DNA of 64,000 bases, from NCBI GenBank assembly GCA_002197995.1, contig NGZR01000006.1, forward strand, positions 434,001 through 498,000. Direction: 5' to 3'. Below, piece by piece: positions 11,040 through 22,400 of this stretch. This DNA comes from Gaeumannomyces sp. JS-464. Lineage: Eukaryota > Ascomycota > Sordariomycetes > Magnaporthales > Magnaporthaceae. The notes under the pieces were generated by a model, which saw only the letters and a list, made by a program, of their open reading frames with translations, was not told where the DNA came from and did no database searches. How positions within the stretch are numbered: position 1 is the stretch's first letter; each line of letters opens with the position of its first letter. A program made the translations under genes and the position numbers.

Positions 11040-11525
11040 CTGGCAATTCTTTTTTTAAACGCGTGCACCGGTAAATGCTCGCCTTCCAAATCCCGGGATT
11101 TCACAATACTAATAACAAAGGAATCCGGATCTGGTAACCTGCTTTAAAAACAAAGGAAAAAAGGGCAAAGGGACTGTGCTGGATATCGGTAGGGACTGTG
11201 AATAAAAACTGTAAATAGGAACAATAGGAAATGGGGCAATGCCTGGCTAGGCGCTCGTGGGATCAGGTGGCGTTAACTTAAATGCGCGCAATAGCGGTAA
11301 ACAAGCTTAGTAGAAATTTATTAAGCCGTGCGCTTGTTAATCTGTAAAAATAGGAAGGAACGGATCGCGAGTATAACTTACAGGGCCTAGCTTGGGATAT
11401 ATAAGGGCCGTAGGTTGCCTTAATTATTATGATTTTAAATTGGCTTTTTATATTCCCAACGCTTTAACTAACTGCCTGCTTGCCGATCTCCGCTTTCCCA
11501 TTTTGCTAATCGTTCGACCACCGTA

Positions 11526-11783
11526 ATGGCGTCCTCTCGCTTTTTTAAATCTAACAAAGGAAAATCCGTCGCTAAAGGTCAAATTGGCATTAAAACGGTT
11601 TCAAACAGTGGCGTTAAAAGGACTCGTGCCAAAAAGGGAAAAGGTAAAACTCCTGCTCGCCCGCGCTTTGCAAAGGGCAAACAAAAATCGTTCTTATACC
11701 TAAATTGCTTTAACTCTCTTTTGGCCGGCAAGTTTGATAAAATTAGGTGCTTTAACACCGAGCCGGCCGGCAACCGTTATTAG
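11526..11783 (+). other. Lysine/arginine-rich open frame antisense to the copia element
   Basis: An 85-codon frame starting with ATG runs opposite to the copia coding strand in its 3' region, between RT/RNase H remnants and the 3' LTR. The product would be strongly basic (many KGK, KR and KK pairs) with two Cys near the end. It is unusual as one of the few long ATG frames in sequence shredded by stops. I do not recognise it. It may be chance, an antisense ORF of the element, or debris of another insertion. Confidence 0.3.
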
Positions 11784-13399
11784 TCCTATGCTTTTAGTTA
11801 TTCGTGCTAATCGGTGTAAGTGATTTTTTAGGCCTTGGTTTGCTAATCTTTTGCGCTAACGACTAGTAGTCCTAAAATCGCAATAGCTTTAGCCAAAAAG
11901 TTTATAACTAAATACTTCCGCGAAACTATTATTAATAAGGTATAATGGCTAATCTTTTGTTTTAACTGCTCCAATGCTTTGCTAACCGTGCTTTCGCTAT
12001 TTTTAAGATTTCGCGAAATAGCGCACCACTATTAAATGCATAATCCTTTTTAAAAAGGAGGAATAGGCCGGTAAGGTTAACGCTAATTTTATTAAAATAA
12101 GTGCTGCTAAGCGGAAAGCGGCGGGCCGCGCTGCCATTTAGCGTATATTCGATACGGCGTTCCTAGGAGCAAAGGATAGCCTATTTGGAGCTTTTAACGA
12201 TAACGAGGATAAGGACGAAAAGATGGCCAAAAGGGAAAGGAAAATAAAAATGCTAATAATGTTAATAAATAAGCTGGTAATATGTTTGGTAATGGTGGAA
12301 ATCTTTCCTAAAGCTTAAAATGGTCGTTCGTGGGATCGTTTTCCGGTTGTTTTAGCGTTTTAGTAATCTCGTTTTTTTTAATCACATTGTTAGCCATTTT
12401 TAAGTTATAACAAATCGATTTTAACTGCTTTCCCTCGCTCTTTTTTATTGTTTTTCGCGCTTTACTTAACCTTCGATTCGTACCGTTGTTATATTGCTTG
12501 TAATTAAATCTTTTAAAGCCCTGTTTAGCTAATTTTTAATTATCGCGTTACCGGATTATTTAATCCTGCGATCCAGCGGATCTCGTCGATTTCGCGCTTT
12601 CGTAAAATTCCTTAAGTGCTATAACATCGATTATAAACCTTTTTTCCGCTATTATGCCTAATTGTACGAGGCACTAATATAGCGAAAAGCTATCGGTGTA
12701 AATTATTAGCTTTAAAGCCTTTTAATTTAGCTTTTTAAAAATCGTTGCGAGCGTTAAATTAAAAACGTAAGCTGCATCGAACCCGCTAACTATCCGTAAA
12801 TCTTACTTGCGAAAACGCTTTTCGTAACCCTTTTGCATTTAACTAATATCCAATGCAAAATGTTTCCGATTAGCAAAAGCTGGTTTTTTAATCGTCGGAT
12901 TTTTCGTTGCCCAATACAATTACAAATCCGATTTGTAAATTTAAATCCGAATTATTCGCGAATAATCCATTTACGAAAACGTAAAAGTTAGCCTTTTGCA
13001 AATCCAATAAAACGTATTTTAATCCTTTTTATGCGTTATCGATTTGCCATTTAATCTTTTTATTTAATTTATTGCGTTTTTTTATTCCGGTTTTTTAACT
13101 TGCGCCGCCACGAAATAGTCGAATGCAGTTTCCGGTTAGCACACGGAATTAATATATGCGCCTTAAGCTTTTTAAACGATTACTTATAGCTTAAGCTTTT
13201 TAAATCGGTTTTTATTAGCTTGAGTTTTTCGCCCTAATTCTTTTATCGAATTTCGAGCCATTATTTCCCATTAAAATTTGCATTGTTAAAGTTTACCTCG
13301 TTTCCCGGTTTAAAGGTCGATTTCGGTTTCGTACGAAAGCTGCTTTTTAAGCGCAAATTCTTTTTTTTTTTAAAAAGTCCGGATTTTTAAAGTTTAAAA

Positions 13400-13930
13400 T
13401 GTCGTTTATTTGCATGCCTACGATCTAATGCTTTGTCCGCTTTTTAAAATAAGCAAATAAAAATCGTAGCTCGACGTTTAGCAATTTAAGCGCTTTTTAT
13501 AATGCTTTTAGTAAGTAACGAACCAATGTAAACCTAATTCCGCGATCCTGTAAAAAGGCTTAGTTACTTTAAGCAAAGTGCTTAGTTTAAACCATGTTAA
13601 CAACTTTTTAAATAAGCGCAAATAAACGTTTTTTTACAGCTTTAATTCCGACTAAATGTACGTTTGGCTAATATTTCGGATTATTAAATTAAACTTTATA
13701 AACGTAAGCGATATGCGATCGCTAAAATTAATTGTTAACTGCATTTTATAATTGTGGGAAATTGCGTAAGGAATTATTTTCTTTTCGTCGTTATATTTTA
13801 TAGCCACGAGTTTCGATTTTTTAAAGGGTTTCGAAGTTTGCCCTTTTACCTCGTTCACAATTCGTAATCCAAAAATCGTGGCTCCGTTAAAAGTCTTTCT
13901 AATAATCGGCTTAATTACTTTAGCGCCGAT
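13400..13930 (-). pseudogene. Copia reverse transcriptase remnant
   Basis: The readable core at 13652-13858 contains IVNEVKGQ, FKKSKLVAIKYNDE, and ISQTYI, followed after an in-frame TAA by SELKL, then YLR and KPLYGIAELGLHWFVTY-like sequence. This order matches fungal Ty1/copia polymerases (F..SRLV..aYND, ..DISQAY.QS, ..LYGIPEAG.HWF..Y). Stops at former CAA/CAG positions mark it as inactive. Confidence 0.7.
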
Positions 13931-15085
13931 AAGTGCGTCCAGTTTTTATTGGATTAATTGCTTAAATGGTGGACCGGGAGCTGTAATTTTACTTTCCTGC
14001 TTAAATCGGATCGCTAACTGGTAAAATTGGTGCTTTTTAACGCTTAGGAACGTCGTGTGCACTTGCCGAAAGCTTCGTTTATTAGGGGTTTTAGGTAGTA
14101 CCGTAATCTTAAATAAAGTGGTTGTTTAATCCTGGAGCTCCTTATTTTGTTTTATAGCCTTTTTTTTCGGGGGCCTCCCTCGGCGTTTTAGCTGTTTAAG
14201 CTCGGGGTATTCGAAAGGTGCTAACTGCTTTTCGGATTTTTGCACGATAGGTTTTTTTGCTTTATGGTAAGGTTTAACCACCGTGTTTTAAAAGTCGCGT
14301 TGCCGTTAATCGTTTCCACCGTAACTAACGTGTTTGTTATGGATAGGACCTTATACGGGCCTTATCCGTCCTTTTCCCGGAACACCAAAACCTCGTTTTT
14401 AAAGCCAAAAAGCTCGAAAGCACCGTTTTATGTTGGTCCGTTACGTGCAGCTAATGCTTTTTACATACGTCGCTTATCGTGAATCCGGATTTTTGCTATA
14501 GCTTTCCTAATTGCAGCGGCTTTTTATTTGGGTTTGTAAAAATGGCGATTCGTTATTAATTTAAAGCATTGCTAAAAACGAGCAAATAAGGACAAGTCCG
14601 TCGGGGCCGGCCGTGTCGTTTACGGCTTTTACTGCTCTAAAGCACTAATTCGAAGTGCATAGTTAGGCACTTTTATCGGATAATATTAAAAGCCCGGCGT
14701 AAAAGGGCGTAATATTTTTTAATTTTGCCGATTAACCAATGCGCTTCGATTGGGACCTGCCTATAAGTAATCCAAAAAGCTTTGCTTTCGCTTAAAATTC
14801 GCTCGCGGCGAAGTTAGTACCGGCATCGAAAAATCACGTTAAAAGGCCTTAAATAAACGTCGATCCAGCACCGTTTAAAAGCTTCCCACGTTTTTTTTGC
14901 CGATATGTTTTTAAAAAGCGCTACAGTATTAAAAGCTATGCTCGTATCGATTACGTAAAAAACTGGCTTATAATCGACGTAAAACACGTTTGTAATTATC
15001 TCGTAGTTAAAATCGATATCGTTTTAAAGTTAATCGAAAGCGTTATAATACAGGACCTTTTTTCTAATAAAAATGGCACATTCGG

Positions 15086-15382
15086 TTAATTTACGAAAGC
15101 GTTACGATTAGCTTCGTGCTTTGCACGCTTTAAAACGTTCCAAAGTTTGTTAATAAATGGGTGCTTAAAGCGCTTATGCATACGCCTTAATTTAGCTTCG
15201 TAAAAAAAACTGCTCCCGCGATTTTTTATTTCCGTTATAAAGCTAATTGCCGTCGTAACGTGGGTAACGTCGTCGAAAAAAAACCAAAGGTGGCCGTGCC
15301 TTTTTATAATCGGGACGCGCGTACCGTCGTTTTTTATAAGCTCGTTACGCGTATTATTTAGGTAAACGTGCAATACATTCAT
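15086..15382 (-). pseudogene. Copia GAG-pre-integrase / integrase N-terminal remnant
   Basis: The minus frame carries GHLWFFFDD and RRMHKRFKHPFINKL. The latter corresponds to the LHKRFGHP-type zinc-binding histidine block that precedes the copia integrase core. The Cys pair and the DDE core are not readable. It lies about 1.2 kb upstream (in element orientation) of RT, as expected for copia. Confidence 0.65.
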
Positions 15383-17200
15383 ATTTGTAAGGCATAACAG
15401 GAAAAAAAGTCGAAATTGGAATTACGAAAAACGTAATTTGGCCGATCGGGGTCGGAATAATGATTTTTCCGATACTGGAAACAGCTTTTCCTAATCCGAA
15501 AATCACGCGTTTTTTGTGCCCGTTTATATTAACGACGAGATTTGGCCTGTAGCGTTAAAGTGCGTGGATTTAATCCTTTCCGGCCGTAAAGGTTATTGCT
15601 GCACTTATATCCGGAAAGATCCTTTGCCATTGCTTAATACCTCGGATTTTATGTTAAACCAATACTTAATCCGCAGGAATATAAAAGTAAAGCTTGCTAA
15701 ATCCCGAGTTTTAACGCCTATAAATGCGGTAAGTAAAAGCCTTTTTAATTAAGTACGCGGCCGTGGCGAAGGTTATAAAATAGCTGCTTTTATAATCCTC
15801 TTTTTCATTTGTTTTTTAATCGTTAAAATTAAAAGATAACTGTTCCTCCTCGTCGGTGCTTTCGGGCTCCACTAATGCGAGGAATTAGGTGTACCTTTTG
15901 CGTGGTTTGTTTTTTGCCTTTTTTTGTGCTTTCCATTATTTTTTAAATCGTCGTTATTCCTTAAAAAAGTGGCATATCGATTTGCAATCCGGCTTTTTGC
16001 AAATCCAGTAACCGCGTATGTATAGGCGTAAACGGGGGCTTAATTGGAAAGGCTTGGGTTTATATGCTCGGTTTCGACTTTTATTATCCCTTTTGCGATC
16101 CTTGTGATTTTTAAACTTCCGTTTTACAAAATAAATGCGGGGGGTCGTGCGTTTTCTTCCACTCGCATTATGCTTTTAAGCTGGGAAAATAGGCTTTTAA
16201 AGGTCCTATTGGGATTTATAAAAACGGTTTTAAGCTCCGACACGCCCTGGATTACCTTTAAAATGTTCGCAATTAGCTGGTTTTCGTTTTGGTAAAAAGG
16301 TCCGAAAACGCGTTAACAATTTTGCAGCTTATTTAGGAGAGCTTGCAAAACCTCCATATTGGATTTGTTTGCGTTAGCGATTTTTAAACGGACTGTTTGG
16401 AAGGTAATTAAGCTCCAATTTATATAATACAATAATCGGTTAACTTTAGTATTAAAGTGCTTTTTAAAAATTATGTAAATTTTTCGAAAGGTGGGGCCGA
16501 TACCGATATATCGGGTGTACCATTGCTTGGTTTTGCTTTAAAATGCTAAAGGAAAAATCGCATGGAGCTGTAAAAGGGGTATTTCGAGGGTTTCGCATGT
16601 GGTTGCGAAAAATAATATTTTGTCGTCCAAAATATCGTATAAATTACCGGAATAACTGTACTTTTTATCCCACGCGCTTTAAAATGCCTTTATTAAGCTC
16701 CTATCGACGGCGGCGTTAGGCACCTCCTTAGGGGGGAGTTACTTGTATAAAAACTTCGTAAGCGCCGGGGTTACATATCGAAAGCGCAATATTGCCGCAG
16801 TTTGTGCTCCCTCGATCGGCGGAATGCTTTTTCCGCGATCCCTTTATTGCAAATACTGCTTAAAGTGCATTCCTGGGGTGGGAATGGGTTAAGGGATCGA
16901 TAAAGCTAAGGATTAGTTAATAAAGGCTAACCGCGGGGCTGAAAAAGGGTTGCTTAAAGGATCGTTACGATATTTAATACGGTAATCTCCGGTGAAAGGG
17001 GGCTAAGGGGATTGTGGGATTGTGAAATGGCCGCTTAAGGGATCGTTGCGATTTCGGATTCGGTAGTTTCCGGTTAAAGGGGAAAAAGGCTTGGGAGGCG
17101 GAAAGTCCGTATCCGTAAGGGAGGTTGGGGAATCCTTTCGGGAACGGGCTGGATCCCTAGGCTGCCGATTTAATAATCCCTGAATTTCATTTCCACCAGT

Positions 17201-17794
17201 TTATCGCTTAACCGCGGGCTCCGTTAAGAAAGTGGCGTAGCGTGTTATTTCGCGGGCATCCGTAATGTCGATCCGGCGATCGTTTGTTTTGGGGCTTGTG
17301 CGATCTTGGGAAGGGGGGGACTGTGATCGGGTTGCAGGAGTTTTTAATTCAGGGACTAACTCCCATCGCATAACTTGCATAAGTTTTTCGTTAAGCTTCC
17401 CTTTTGGCGGACCGGGGACTGGGATCCCGTGATTTTCCAAGTGCTTGCGGAAGACTCGAGCGATCCGCTAATCGAGGTTTTCGAAATGCTTTGCCTCCCA
17501 CCCCTCGTAATTTTCGAGCACGTCGCTTAGGAGATTGTTGCCATAGGTGGTTCCGTAGGAAAGCAGTGTTTTAAACATCCATACGTTCCGGCGAGCAATG
17601 GAAACTTCGTTAGGTAATCCTCCGAAGCTGTAAAAGGGGCTTGTTAAAAGGGGCATGTTAATGTTTTGTGCCAAAAACTTGGGGAGGTCGTATAATAAAA
17701 GCGTGCTTTTTTTAATTATACGTTGCTTATCGCTAAGCTCCTTTGCCTGTTGTTCCGAGGTGTCGAACATGTTATCGGTGGGGGTAACGAGCAA
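17201..17794 (-). pseudogene. Copia gag-like N-terminal remnant
   Basis: Two minus-strand frames (17468-17794 and 17201-17440) follow the 5' LTR and leader. The first is hydrophobic and helical (SFGGLPNEVSIARRNVWMF); the second is Pro/Ser/Arg-rich. Position right after the leader and before the integrase block fits gag. No zinc knuckle is visible. Confidence 0.5.
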
Positions 17795-17824
17795 TATCGT
17801 TTGGGTGATCTTCTAATTTAAAAG

Positions 17825-18037
17825 TCCAATCGCTTGCTTTAGGAAGGTGCTTACGGGGATCACGTAACGCCCTTTTCACAGTTATTCAAATCTTACAAAC
17901 AAAGGTCCAGTCGCCTGCTTTAGGAAGGTGCCTTTGTTGTTCGATTAACTCGTGTGTAACGCGCTACCGAGCAGTGGAATACAATTCCTCTGCTCCTAAA
18001 CTCTCCCGTTGGACCCAATCGCCTGCTTTAGGAAGGT
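17825..18037. repeat. Three spaced copies of a ~23-bp motif in the copia leader
   Basis: The motif CGCCTGCTTTAGGAAGGT (with CCAGT or CCAAT before it) occurs at about 17825-17848, 17906-17929 and 18014-18037, spaced 81 and 108 bp, just inside the 5' LTR. It lies in the untranslated leader and may be a regulatory or packaging repeat. Confidence 0.8.
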
Positions 18038-18087
18038 ATCCATCGGTTAAATCCTTTACCTTGCTTATCTATGTTGCCTTTATAAGC

Positions 18088-18103
18088 AACACTAATTAGT
18101 GTT
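18088..18103. repeat. 16-bp perfect palindrome at the 5' LTR inner edge
   Basis: AACACTAATTAGTGTT spans the LTR/leader junction where a primer-binding site would lie. I do not recognise a standard initiator-tRNA match there. Confidence 0.7.
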
Positions 18104-18336
18104 GGTAGGAGTGGTACCCCTGTAGGCACGGAGATCTTTTAAAAGGAAAAAACAAAGATTTATAGATTTGGAACTGGTGTTTGTAGTGATGCATGTCGTC
18201 GGAAGGAATTTAAATACAGGAAGGGGATCGCAAGATCCCCTTTTGTAGGCTCGTGGGAGCGCACGGCCAGTGGGCCTGCGGCTCCACGAGGCGTGGGCCC
18301 TTCCTGGATGCACGCGCTAAATCACGTGGATCAACA
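18100..18336 (-). repeat. Copia 5' LTR (right)
   Basis: 237 bp with the inverted termini TGTTGG...TCAACA. It keeps mostly C/G where the left LTR has T/A, so it is the less mutated of the pair. Confidence 0.92.
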
Positions 18337-18746
18337 TATACTTAACCTTTCCCTTTGTACAATTAGGATTAACAGTAGGCTCGTTAATCCCCCGCACTTT
18401 AGGCCGGGCCCAGGGGAGGTCCCGAAAACCCCCTCCCCCGCCCAAACCCGGCTTTACCCCTTTTCCGGCATACCCGCCGGCCAACAGCATCACTACCACC
18501 CGCAGCGCTTTACAACGCCCCGGCGTATATTTTTACGCCCTATTGTCGATTGCCCGCTCGCTAACAAGGAGCGCCGGAATGCGGCCCGACCCCCGTGTGC
18601 TTTCGGGTTTAATTTGTTAGCCGCCTTGATAGCAGCATATAGCCTAGTGTTAAGCTTAGGTAGCGCTAGCACGTCATATGCCCCTTGGGAGGCAGGGACT
18701 GGTAGATCCCGACTTACTGACGTTAAATATACTCACTCACTCACTC
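18337..18746 (+). mobile_element. LINE copy 2, right part (3' end with ACTC tail)
   Basis: Continues the LINE broken at 10802, matching the complement of copy 1 from about 1625 down to 1267. The body ends with AACGTTAAATATAC at 18732 and is followed by a (TCAC)n tail to about 18746. The first five bases, TATAC, are the right-hand target duplication of the copia element. Confidence 0.88.
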
Positions 18747-19482
18747 CGGCTTGGAAATTACCAATAATGCAAGGAGACTATGTACGTTTTAAAACATGAA
18801 TCCTTTACAAAATCATGCCTCGTACGATAAACTTTAAGGCTTTTATTTATTTTTATTTATAGGGAGCAGGGCCCGCACGAAAAGCCCCATTATGTATTCG
18901 GAAAACAGAAGATGTATAATAATTGTATTGCAATACACGTTCTCTCACCCCAATCAAAGGCCACGAACACCCACCCTGGCTACAGCTCTAGTGACAACTT
19001 TCGCCCGCACATTATCAACCGCCACGACACCGCTCTTCACTACTAGGGGTTGTCAATCCCGCCCGTTGGCGCCCACCAGCAAGCTGGGACCTCGTATGGC
19101 CGCTAAGCTACCCATCAAACACCATCCCCTCGACAGTATCCTTCCGCAGCTTGCCTGTGGTCCTGCGTGCCCTGCGTTCCGAAGGATGTCAGGTCCTTTT
19201 CAACCTCGTTGCGGTCGGTATCCTCATTGGCGTCCGGCCCAGGATCTAGCTCCCCACCCTGGCGGGGACGAGGTCAGGGCAACGCAACGGCTTGGTGTGG
19301 GTCCGGAAGGGAGTGGTTGGGAGAAGCCGGCCGCCACGGCGCATCCGTGCGACAAGACGATGGGTCACGAGCCAGCTGCGTTTAAGCGGATGAGGATTTC
19401 GCAATGGAAGAGTGAGGGGGATGTGAATGCAATCTTTGCTGAGAGAGCGATGTTTCTCGCTGGTCCGTCACTCCCCTGCATT
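18747..19482. other. Intergenic, no supported gene
   Basis: This lies between the LINE tail and the 3' end of the NACHT gene. Several overlapping plus-strand frames exist, the longest open from 18892 and antisense to the NACHT gene at its end, but none shows a recognisable domain or consistent coding bias. Confidence 0.45.
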
Positions 19483-22400
19483 CTATTCAAGAACAGAGTG
19501 CCTAAAGTCTTTCTGCGGCTTGGGCTCTGCGTCGGATCCGTCGAGAAGTTTTCTCTTTCTTGCCGGGCCGAGCGCCCTCAGGCTCTTGGTAACCACCGCT
19601 GGGCCGCTGGCGCCGGTCATATCCGACGGTTCGTACCATTCCTGGGGCGTTGTGTTGAGGATCACGGTCAGCTCCCCTTCTCCGGCGTGGGGCGCATGAA
19701 CACTGGGTTTGACACCCCTGGCTGCCATGGAATGAGGTAAGGTCAATATGGGCTGCACCTCCTCCATCCCGCCATCATGCTGGACCAGGCTGAGTTCGGT
19801 CAAGCCCTGTTGCGAGAGGCGAAGTTGCTGGAAGGCCGCCACACCGTCTGGCTTGTGAATCACCTGGATGTTGCCCGAGTTCTGCGACGCCAGCTGCTTC
19901 GTGACAATGGTTCCGACTCGCTCAGAGGATGCAGCCAGTTGACGCGATTTAGCCTTGCCTTTGGAGGACGATGTCTGCTTCTTCCTCGCAGCTGCGATAA
20001 GCTTCGACTTGGCCAGGGAATGGATTCTGGGGTATGCATGCCCCGGATACGTGAGAATAAGACGGTTCCCGCAGTCCGAGAAGTTGACGTGCTGAGCAAT
20101 TCCTGGCGTATAAGTACTGAGAGCTTCGACGGAGCAAGTTTCGCTGTCCGCCTCAGCTAATCCGTGTTGTTAATTAGCAACTGGGCTACATGCCGTCAAG
20201 GGGGTTTGCTCAAAGAGACAGAAGGTGAGTTCCTACTAGAATTGAAATTCCAGAGCATCATATTCTGCGAGGTTGCTTTAACAGCACTGCACGCCTGCAC
20301 TACAAGAACCGGCAACGTAGGATGGAAACTCCATTCCGCGAAGTAGTCGTGTTTTGTGCTGCCTGCAAGCTGCTGCAGAAGACGCACCGGCTGCGAGTTC
20401 TCGACCTGTGGGTGCGAGTCACCCAACTCCGAGATGGAGAAGACAGCGAGTGTTGTAGCCAGCCGTGCATTGCGTTTCCTTGGGAGGATCTCCATTCCCA
20501 ATACGTCGCGGTAAAGAGCGTATTTGCCGCAGTCGCTGAAGTCGACACCGTACGTGTACTTGCAAGTGGTGACGGGCGAAGTTCCAGCTTTTCCTGTCGT
20601 CCAGCCCTCCTCTGGCATCCAAATCGACTTCAGGGACTTATTGAAATCTAGCGGCAGCACGTGCGACTCGTACTTGGGGCGGTTGCCGCTGCCCACCGGC
20701 GGCTCCGAGTGACTTCCATGCCTCGATAGGGTGTATACCGTCCGAAGAATGGCAAACATGCCCAGGTCGCTTTTCCTGATGCTGGTTGGGAAGTGCAGCT
20801 TGCACGTGGACACCGACGATGATCCGTGGTGTTGGGAGCGGCCGGACCGTAGGAGGAAATGCTGAACCTGCAGCCACACTTCGTTCCTGTCCAAGGGAAT
20901 TAGGTGCTGTTCTTTCAGTTGCTGTCCGCCCGCCGAAATAGTCCAAATCCGGTACCGTGCGGCCCAGCCGTCGCATTCGCGGGACAGAGCACTGATGTTG
21001 TCACGGCTGGACACAAGGTTCCATGCCTCATGAAACGACCTGTAGGGCGGATAAGTTAGCCGATAGGGTTCTATGCCATGAATTCAAGTTGCTCACCTGG
21101 AAGGCCAAATACTCAGCTCGGCCAATTCAGTTCCATCCGGGAGATCCTCAGATACCGGGGGCAAGGGAACGCTTGACAGGGAATCGCAGATCAGGTTAAC
21201 GGAGGCCACTTGTCGCACGGTTGTGGCCGATGTTTGCAGGAAAAACGAGCTGCCGTTGAAAGCGGTAAGATCTTGCCAAATGGTTTCTGGGGCAATCCGT
21301 AGCGAGGTATCCCACTCGTGCTCCACAACTCCCAGATCGTCAAGAAATAATTCGAGGTTTGGCAGGAGGGTGGCGAGCTGGATCACAAGCACGTTTTCGA
21401 GGCGCCGTTGTTGCTCGATCTTCCTTAAGCTGGTGATCCAGTTCCTGATGCTCTCGATGGGACGTAACCCGGCCCGGAAGAGGTAGAGTGCCTCCACCCA
21501 CAACATTAGGGCTGGCTGTTGGCGAGGAAGGCCGCAAGCGACATGAAAAGGGCATTGGCAGCGCCGGGATACGTGCTGTGCTGACAGTCGAGGGAATGCT
21601 GGAGGTGGGAAGCCCAACGGATGCTGGCGTACTCGAGAAAAGGGAACGTTTGCTGGACAAGCTCCCTCTGTGCGCCCGCGAGTATGTCTCCGGATAAGGG
21701 CCGTGGGGGAATTCGACACGTTAAATAGTAGAGACAATCCTTCGTCAATCTGCTCTCAGATTCGGGCTGGCAGATGGAGAAAAATTGTATGGCGTCTGTC
21801 CCGCATTCGGGGCTTGGGGGAACCCTTTGGAGACGCTTCGAGAGGAATTCGACTGCCGAGGTATGGATGAACACATACCGCACTGCGCTGCCCACCTGTG
21901 GCAAATCCAGGCTCTCTAGCTGCACAAGGCTCGAACAAGCGATGGTGATCATGCTGCTGAAGCTAGAAAAATCCTCGGGGTCGTGGCGGCTCTGCTGCGC
22001 CGTCTGTGAGCGCCCCACCAACGAGTCTCCTTGGTCGGAATCGTAGGACGATTCGAGAACATCGTGGAGTTGATGGGCAGGCATTGTGGACTTGCACAGC
22101 ATAATCCAGCGAAACACCTGCCTCGCCAAATCTCGCTGGTACGGAAGGGAAGACCAAATCAGCCCAATGATGCGAGCGTACATGTTGTCGAGCCCGTCCG
22201 GGTAGCGAAACTTCCTGAGTGCTTCGAGCCTTGCGTCTCGGGCTCTCTTTGGAGGAGCTATGCCGCGAGCCTTCAGGTAGATGAACATCAGGGCGGCCCA
22301 GAGAAACATGCCATCCGCGCCACTCGTCATCCAGTCAGCCATCTCGTCGATAGATGGGATGTCGGCCGGCAAGAGGTCGGATTCGATCAGATCACGAATG

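Larger units (their letters stand above)
10803..18336 (-). mobile_element. Ty1/copia LTR retrotransposon, 7,534 bp, RIP-decayed, nested in LINE copy 2
   Basis: Two 237-bp direct repeats (10803-11039 and 18100-18336) begin with TGTTRGT and end with YAACA. They are flanked by a perfect TATAC duplication. Coding remnants lie on the minus strand in copia order: gag-like at 17794-17201, GAG-pre-integrase at 15382-15086, reverse transcriptase at about 13930-13400. The right LTR is therefore the 5' LTR. The body is very AT-rich with many TAA stops in frame (for example the Gln codon before SELKL in RT), as expected from C-to-T change at CAA/CAG. Removing the element and one TATAC rejoins the LINE sequence seen uninterrupted in copy 1. 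Confidence 0.93.

Noticed and set aside
18892..19740. 282-codon plus-strand frame near the NACHT 3' end
   Set aside because: Half of it is antisense to the last NACHT exon, and the remainder shows no domain or conserved motif.
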